From an uncultured Solobacterium sp. (lineage in GTDB: Bacteria > Bacillota_I > Bacilli_A > Erysipelotrichales > Erysipelotrichaceae), in NCBI GenBank assembly GCA_938041275.1, contig CALISH010000079.1, positions 1 through 47,269 on the forward strand: a stretch of 47,269 nt of DNA, given 5' to 3'. The notes beneath the pieces are model-generated. The model worked only from the letters and a program-made list of their open reading frames with translations, did not search any database and had not been told where the DNA came from. The position numbers and the translations under genes were made by a program. Position 1 is the first letter of the stretch. The number at the start of each line of letters is the position of its first letter. Shown in pieces: positions 41,849-47,269 of the stretch.

Positions 41849-44434
41849 ATGGCTAGCGAAGATATAAAAAATGAATTAGAACAAAGGTTTGCTGAATCTT
41901 TAGATGAGTTTTATAAAAGAAGAATTATTTTTTGGAATGATGAAGATGGTGATTTTAAAGATGAGATTAATGAATTAGAACTAAGTAATGCTAAGGTTTT
42001 AATATTAAGTTCTGATAATCAATTTGAATCTAAAAGAATATTGTCTAGTTTAGATTTGGATTCAAACTATCTTGTTTATAATCCAATTATTAGTGATCCA
42101 GAACATGATTGGTTTTTAGATATAAAACTATATAGTGAAGAATATCGCGCAGATAAAACTTCACGATTGATGCAAGATTTGTATATTTTAAATACACCAG
42201 AGCTTAGAAAAGAAGTTCAAAGATTTAAAGGATTCTTCAATGCAGCAAGTAGATGTAAAGCATTTGTTTCACTTGGTCAAAACATTGATAAAAAGAGTTC
42301 TTTATATATGACTTTATTGTCGGCTATATGTGGCATAAAGGAAGTTAAACCAGAAGAAATTATTAAAGCTGTTATAGCTGATGGACCTGATATTAATAAT
42401 TCAATTAAGCTTGAACTATTAAAATACAATGCGAGTGATTTATTCTGGTCATTAGTTTCTAAGATAACTGGATTTAATAGTTCAAAAAATATTGATGAAC
42501 TGGTTAATCATATTATATTAAGTGCCATTTCAAGAACAACTTCAGAAAATGTACTTTCAGGTTTAGAATCTAAATATTCATCTACATATAGTGGCTTCTG
42601 CTATGACTTGGTTTTTAATTGGATCCATGGTGAAGATAAAGATTCATTTAAAGTTGTTGCTGATTATGTAACAAATAATTTGGATCTTTTGAATCGTTTT
42701 AATAGATTCGAAATAAATGAAATGCAAAATACAGATATACTTTATATTATCGATGAGGTCATTTTATCTAAGTTAATGCACCAAATTATTAACAATTTTA
42801 TTGATGCTGATTCATTATTATCGATAGTAGAGAAAAGAAGAACGTCAGCTTGGTATGATGATTATTCATATTTTTATGATGGAATCTATCAAGGGATATT
42901 AATGAAGAAATTTCATAAACAACATAATTCTGCTTTCCACCATGTTACTGCAAAAGATATGTGGGGTGCTTATACGAATGATTATTATCAAATGGATACA
43001 TTATATAGAGAATTCCATCTTGCTTTTTCAACATGTTTACAAACAATTCATCCTTCTTTAGATGATAGCTTTAAAGATTTGGCTGATTATGTAGAAAAAG
43101 AATATAAGAATTGGTATTTAGATAAGTTGGCTTCAAACTGGAATAATGTAATAGAAGCTGATTTAAAAGAAACTGGTAGATTTAAAGGAATCCCTCAACA
43201 AGTTGATTTCTATCAAGATGTCGTTAAAAAAGTTGATGGAAAGGTGTTTGTGATAATATCGGATGCGATGCGTTATGATGTAGCGCATTCATTAGCTAAA
43301 CAGTTGGAAATTGAGACTAAAGCTGATGTAGATATTTCCTCTCAACAAGGTATTTACCCTACTATTACAAAGTATGGTATGGCAGCTTTACTTCCGCATA
43401 AGAAATTAGAGTCTATTGAAAATAATGGAACAACCAAAGTTCTTGTAGATGGCAATCCAAGTGAAATGAGTGATCGTAATGGAATTTTAAAATCATATAG
43501 TGAAAATAATGTGGCATTAAAATATAAAGACATTATTACAATGAAACGTGATGAAAGACGTGCTGTAGTAAAAGGTAAAGATATTATTTATATCTATCAT
43601 GACACAATTGATGCTTCTAGTCATAATGATGAAACGACTGTATTTGATGCATGTGATAAAGCAATAAATGAAATTAAAAACTTAATAAATGTGATTTGCG
43701 GTGAGTTAAATGGATTGAATGTCCTTATCACATCAGACCATGGTTTCCTATATGCATATCAACAATTAGATGAATCGGATAAGATGGAACGATCTTCATT
43801 TAAGAAGGATATTATTGAACAAGGAAGACGTTATGTGATAACAAATGACAAAGCTGATCCTGATTTCTTGATGCCTGTAAAAGGAATCTATAACGATGCG
43901 AATATGTTGGGATTTGCTCCTAGAGAAAATATTCGAATTAAAGGAGCAGGCGGAATCAACTTTGTCCATGGCGGTGTAAGCTTACAAGAAATTTGTGTTC
44001 CAGTTATTAAATACAAATATTTAAGATCTGGTTATAAAGCATACAAGATCAATAAAGATAAGTATGATGCAAAACCAGTAAGTATAGCTCTTCTTTCTTC
44101 TAATAGAAAAATAAGCAATATGATTTTTAATTTAAGCTTCTATCAAAAAGAAGCAGTTAAGGATAATTATGTCGCATGTACTTATAATATTCATATTGAA
44201 GATTCGGTAGGCAACATTGTTAGTGATACACAAAAGATTATTGCTGATAAAACAAGCACTGTTGCAAAAGATAGAGAGTTTAAATGTACATTTAATTTGA
44301 AATCACAAAAATTTAGTAATACAGAAACATATTATTTGGTAATTGCAGATGAAGCTGGAGTTCAAATTCCAGTAAAAGAAGAAATGCAAATTGATATCGC
44401 AATGGCAATTGATGAGTTTGATTTCTTTGGATAA
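41849..44434 (+). CDS. pglZ: BREX protein PglZ (alkaline-phosphatase-superfamily domain)
   Basis: An 861-residue protein. The phosphatase-like core lies in the middle: VFVIISDAMRYDVAHSLAKQL (about 465-485) supplies the first metal-binding Asp, and LITSDHGFLYAYQ (about 627-639) the Asp-His pair. ADVDISSQQGIYPTITKYG lies between them. The N-terminal 400 residues are a helical BREX-specific region, and a beta-sandwich-like tail follows (about 740-861). PglZ is the signature BREX protein and associates with PglX. An AAGGAGG site precedes the ATG; brxL follows after 29 bp. Confidence 0.96.
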   Translation: MASEDIKNELEQRFAESLDEFYKRRIIFWNDEDGDFKDEINELELSNAKVLILSSDNQFESKRILSSLDLDSNYLVYNPIISDPEHDWFLDIKLYSEEYRADKTSRLMQDLYILNTPELRKEVQRFKGFFNAASRCKAFVSLGQNIDKKSSLYMTLLSAICGIKEVKPEEIIKAVIADGPDINNSIKLELLKYNASDLFWSLVSKITGFNSSKNIDELVNHIILSAISRTTSENVLSGLESKYSSTYSGFCYDLVFNWIHGEDKDSFKVVADYVTNNLDLLNRFNRFEINEMQNTDILYIIDEVILSKLMHQIINNFIDADSLLSIVEKRRTSAWYDDYSYFYDGIYQGILMKKFHKQHNSAFHHVTAKDMWGAYTNDYYQMDTLYREFHLAFSTCLQTIHPSLDDSFKDLADYVEKEYKNWYLDKLASNWNNVIEADLKETGRFKGIPQQVDFYQDVVKKVDGKVFVIISDAMRYDVAHSLAKQLEIETKADVDISSQQGIYPTITKYGMAALLPHKKLESIENNGTTKVLVDGNPSEMSDRNGILKSYSENNVALKYKDIITMKRDERRAVVKGKDIIYIYHDTIDASSHNDETTVFDACDKAINEIKNLINVICGELNGLNVLITSDHGFLYAYQQLDESDKMERSSFKKDIIEQGRRYVITNDKADPDFLMPVKGIYNDANMLGFAPRENIRIKGAGGINFVHGGVSLQEICVPVIKYKYLRSGYKAYKINKDKYDAKPVSIALLSSNRKISNMIFNLSFYQKEAVKDNYVACTYNIHIEDSVGNIVSDTQKIIADKTSTVAKDREFKCTFNLKSQKFSNTETYYLVIADEAGVQIPVKEEMQIDIAMAIDEFDFFG

Positions 44435-44463
44435 TTGTAAGACTCGGTTTTAAGGAGGAAACT

Positions 44464-46503
44464 ATGGCAGATAGAGAAGAAGTAAAGGCAAAGCTAAGAG
44501 ATAATTTTGCTGGTAAAATAGTACGAAAAGATCTCACAAAGAAAATTAAAGAAGGAGCTAATGTCCCAGTTTATGTGCTTGAGTTTCTTCTTGGACAGTA
44601 TTGTGGATCTGATGATGAAGGAATTATCGAACAAGGCGTAGAAAAAGTTAAAAAGATTCTTGCTGATAACTTTGTAAGGCCAGATGAAGCGCAAAAGACT
44701 TTATCTATTTTGCGTTCTAAAGGTTTTTATACTGTTATTGATAAAGTGACAATTAATTTAAACATTAGAACAGATACATATGAAGCAGAATTTTCTAATT
44801 TAGGAATAACTGGTATTCCCATTTCAGAAGAATACCCAGAAAAGTTTGATCGTTTATTGTGTGGCGGTATCTGGTGCATAGTACAACTAGAATATGAATA
44901 TAACGAAGAAGATAAGCGTTCAAATCCAATTAAAATTGCAAAGCTAACCCCTATTCAAATGCCACATGTAGATATCAATGAATTAAAAGAGGGACGTAAT
45001 GCATTTACAAAAGAAGAGTGGATAGATATTTTACTTCGTTCGATTGGCATGGAAGCAGATCTATTATCTGAAAGAGAAAAATGGTTGTTGTTACTTCGTT
45101 TAGTACCACTTGTAGAAAATAATTATAATCTTTGTGAATTGGGCCCTAGAAGTACTGGTAAGTCTCATATCTATAAAGAAATATCACCAAATAGCATTTT
45201 GGTATCCGGCGGTCAAACTACTGTAGCTAATCTTTTCTATAACATGGGAAAACGTACAGTAGGATTAGTAGGATTATGGGATTGTGTCGCCTTTGATGAA
45301 GTAGCCGGAATCAAGTTTAAAGATAAAGATGGAATCCAGATTATGAAGGATTATATGGCGTCTGGATCTTTCGCACGTGGAAAAGAAGAAAAAGCAGCAA
45401 GCGCATCGATGGTGTTTGTTGGAAACATTAATCAAAGTGTTGATGTGCTTTTAAAGACTTCATCGTTATTTGATCCATTTCCACCTGAAATGGGAACAGA
45501 TACGGCTTTCTTAGATAGAATTCACAGTTATTTACCTGGATGGGAAGTGCCTAAGTTTAGACCAGATCATTTTACTGATGATTATGGTTTTATTACGGAT
45601 TATTTTGCTGAATTTATTAGAGAACTTAGAAAAACACAAGAAAGTGATGCTTTAGATAAATACTTTAAATTGGGCAAGAACTTAAATCAAAGAGATACAA
45701 TTGCGGTTCGTAAGACAGTTTCTGGTTTAATAAAACTTCTATATCCAAATGAAGATTACACAAAAGATGAATTGGAAGAAGTGTTACGTATAGCCTTAGA
45801 GATGAGAAGACGTGTGAAAGAGCAATTAAAGAAGATAGGTGGCATGGAATTTTATGATGTGAATTTCTCATATATTGATAATGATACATTTGAAGAAAAG
45901 TATGTATCTGTTCCTGAACAAGGCAGTAGCACATTGATTCCTGAAGGTATGTGTAATCCTGGGCAAATTTATACAGTATCAACTGGTAAGTCCGGAATGA
46001 TTGGTCTATTTAGACTAGAATCACAGATTCTTCCTGGAAATGGAAAATTAACTTGTAATGGTATTGGAAGTGCACGAGAAGCAAGAGAAAGCACACAAAA
46101 TGCATTCAATTACCTGAAAGCAAACAGTAATCGTATTAGTCAATCTATTAGCACGACTACAAAAGACTATATTATTCAATATCAAGATTTACAAGGAATT
46201 GGTATGACAGACACATTATCCTTACCTACTTTAATTGCATTATGTTCCATAGCTATTCAAAAACCTACAGTAAGTTCACTTGCGATACTTGGAGATATCA
46301 GTGTGAGTGGAACAGTATCTAAAGTGGATGGTTTAGCAAATACTTTACAAGTATGTTTGGATTCTGGTGCAAAGAAAGTATTACTTCCAATTACTTCAGC
46401 AGTAGATTTAGGAACAGTACCACCAGAACTTGTTGGATGTTTTAATTTGCTATTTTTTAATAATGCGGAAGATGCAGTATTTAAGGCTTTGGGGGTGGAA
46501 TAA
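44464..46503 (+). CDS. brxL: BREX protein BrxL (AAA+ ATPase with Lon-like C-terminus)
   Basis: A 679-residue protein that marks the system as type 1 BREX. An N-terminal BREX domain (1-190) is followed by an AAA+ core with Walker A GPRSTGKSH (about 227-235), the Walker-B-like VAFDEVAGIKFKD and MVFVGNINQSVD. The C-terminal domain (about 505-679) is shaped like Lon protease: GDISVSGTVSKVDGLANTL lines up with the Lon segment ending GGLKEKL, but the catalytic Lys is replaced by Ala, so proteolysis is unlikely. BrxL is needed for phage exclusion but not for methylation. Its stop codon directly abuts the next start codon. Confidence 0.95.
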   Translation: MADREEVKAKLRDNFAGKIVRKDLTKKIKEGANVPVYVLEFLLGQYCGSDDEGIIEQGVEKVKKILADNFVRPDEAQKTLSILRSKGFYTVIDKVTINLNIRTDTYEAEFSNLGITGIPISEEYPEKFDRLLCGGIWCIVQLEYEYNEEDKRSNPIKIAKLTPIQMPHVDINELKEGRNAFTKEEWIDILLRSIGMEADLLSEREKWLLLLRLVPLVENNYNLCELGPRSTGKSHIYKEISPNSILVSGGQTTVANLFYNMGKRTVGLVGLWDCVAFDEVAGIKFKDKDGIQIMKDYMASGSFARGKEEKAASASMVFVGNINQSVDVLLKTSSLFDPFPPEMGTDTAFLDRIHSYLPGWEVPKFRPDHFTDDYGFITDYFAEFIRELRKTQESDALDKYFKLGKNLNQRDTIAVRKTVSGLIKLLYPNEDYTKDELEEVLRIALEMRRRVKEQLKKIGGMEFYDVNFSYIDNDTFEEKYVSVPEQGSSTLIPEGMCNPGQIYTVSTGKSGMIGLFRLESQILPGNGKLTCNGIGSAREARESTQNAFNYLKANSNRISQSISTTTKDYIIQYQDLQGIGMTDTLSLPTLIALCSIAIQKPTVSSLAILGDISVSGTVSKVDGLANTLQVCLDSGAKKVLLPITSAVDLGTVPPELVGCFNLLFFNNAEDAVFKALGVE

Positions 46504-47269
46504 ATGAAAGGTTGGAATAAAATCGACTTACATCAGCATACATTAAATGAACTGACATATGATGGTAAATGTCCAAAAACGTCATATACACATAAAGCTT
46601 TTGAAGAATTATTATTAAAAGAGGATGTAAAGTTAAAAGCAGTAACAAATCATAATACATTAAATTTATCTGATCACATTAAACATGCTTTAATATGTGA
46701 AAAAAATGGTATTCAATACTTACCTGGCGTTGAAATAGATTATCTGTTTGAAAAAAAAGATGTACATGGAATTACCATTATTAATCCGCAGTGTGATGTT
46801 ATTCCGTTTTCAATAAAATTAACTGATTATGTGAATAATAAAGAAGAAAAGAAATACTTGACAAAAGAGGAATTTGCAAACGTGCATGAAAATTTAGAAT
46901 TCATTTTTATTCCACACATCATGAAAACAAAAGGAATTTATCCATCTTCAAATGAACCTCCTACAAAAGATGCGGAAGATTGGGTAATGAGTATGATTGG
47001 AAATGGGATTTTTGTTCCTGTTATATTTGAAAATACTCAAGATTATTTTAAATATTCAGTGTATGCAAAAATTGAGCAATATTTTGGAGAAGATTATGAA
47101 AATCCACCTTGTTATGCTGGATCAGATTATAAATTTGATAATGATGAAAAAAGAAAGCAGATAGCAATTAATCGTATTAAATATTATATTAATGCAGAAC
47201 CAACATATAGAGGATTAGAAATATCTATTAGGAATCATGAAACTCGCATATCCCATGAAAATGAATTGA
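46504..47269 (+). CDS. PHP-domain protein, partial at the window edge
   Basis: The frame opens with ATG immediately after the brxL TAA and stays open for 255 codons to the window end, so the C-terminus is unseen. PHP phosphoesterase elements are present: IDLHQHTLNELTYDGKC (motif I), AVTNHNTLNLSDH (motif II, Asn for the usual Asp of TDH), LPGVEIDYLF, FIPHI (motif III) and CYAGSDYKFD (motif IV, without the usual final His). This suggests a divergent metal site. PHP domains fused to SMC-like or AAA ATPases (TrlF-like) are common in defence islands, but that second half cannot be checked here. It is most likely co-transcribed with the BREX genes. Confidence 0.8.
   Translation, partial: MKGWNKIDLHQHTLNELTYDGKCPKTSYTHKAFEELLLKEDVKLKAVTNHNTLNLSDHIKHALICEKNGIQYLPGVEIDYLFEKKDVHGITIINPQCDVIPFSIKLTDYVNNKEEKKYLTKEEFANVHENLEFIFIPHIMKTKGIYPSSNEPPTKDAEDWVMSMIGNGIFVPVIFENTQDYFKYSVYAKIEQYFGEDYENPPCYAGSDYKFDNDEKRKQIAINRIKYYINAEPTYRGLEISIRNHETRISHENEL

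Noticed and set aside
1..47269. CRISPR arrays, tRNA or rRNA genes, complete insertion sequences
   Set aside because: No regularly spaced repeats, cloverleaf-like segments, rRNA-like sequence or transposase frames were noticed when reading the window. A computed scan could still find a weak tRNA.

Overview
The window comes from a low-GC Firmicute (Bacillota). The protein mix looks most like an Erysipelotrichaceae-type gut or oral fermenter, but that is inference, because no rRNA lies in the window. Support for the phylum: CcpA-type cre sites, a T-box riboswitch, AGGAGG-type ribosome binding sites, lipobox lipoproteins, and maltose ABC genes that use an MsmX-like ATPase.

Layout. Positions 1-226 look like the 3' end of a group II intron. 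A small P-loop kinase and a twice-frameshifted gene remnant follow, both on the minus strand. Positions 1145-5415 hold housekeeping genes: a D,D-carboxypeptidase (minus), luxS-mtnN (activated methyl cycle), a membrane-anchored nuclease, an FMN-binding lipoprotein and HU. Positions 5421-21236 hold alpha-glucan metabolism. A malP-ppiB unit runs leftward, and a malQ-uppP-ccdA/tlpA unit runs rightward. The maltodextrin uptake cluster follows: malR, msmX, malE, malF, malG, a HAD hydrolase, a GH13 glycosidase and a CPBP membrane protease. Two promoters in this cluster share one design: a cre-like element lies between the -35 and -10 boxes, and paired LacI-type operators lie just downstream. Imported maltodextrins would be cut by GH13, MalQ and MalP to glucose and glucose-1-phosphate.

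Positions 21252-24167 are a methionine T-box (ATG specifier) followed by metN-metI-metQ. Positions 24271-27699 are a compact citrate-lyase-like operon, citD-citE-citF plus an RraA/HMG-aldolase-family gene. No citC, citX or citG is present, and CitD has Lys at the position of the Ser that normally carries the prosthetic group. guaA follows at 27859-29400.

Downstream of guaA the DNA becomes more AT-rich and is a defence island. A leftward nucleotidyltransferase/winged-helix pair resembles a type IV (AbiE-like) toxin-antitoxin module. A rightward operon then encodes a small XRE regulator followed by a complete type 1 BREX system: brxA, brxB, brxC, pglX, a fused GmrSD (BrxU-like) type IV restriction enzyme, pglZ and brxL. 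A PHP-domain gene starts immediately after the brxL stop codon and runs off the end of the window. The operon thus appears to combine methylation-based BREX defence, a nuclease against modified DNA, and a further PHP accessory protein.
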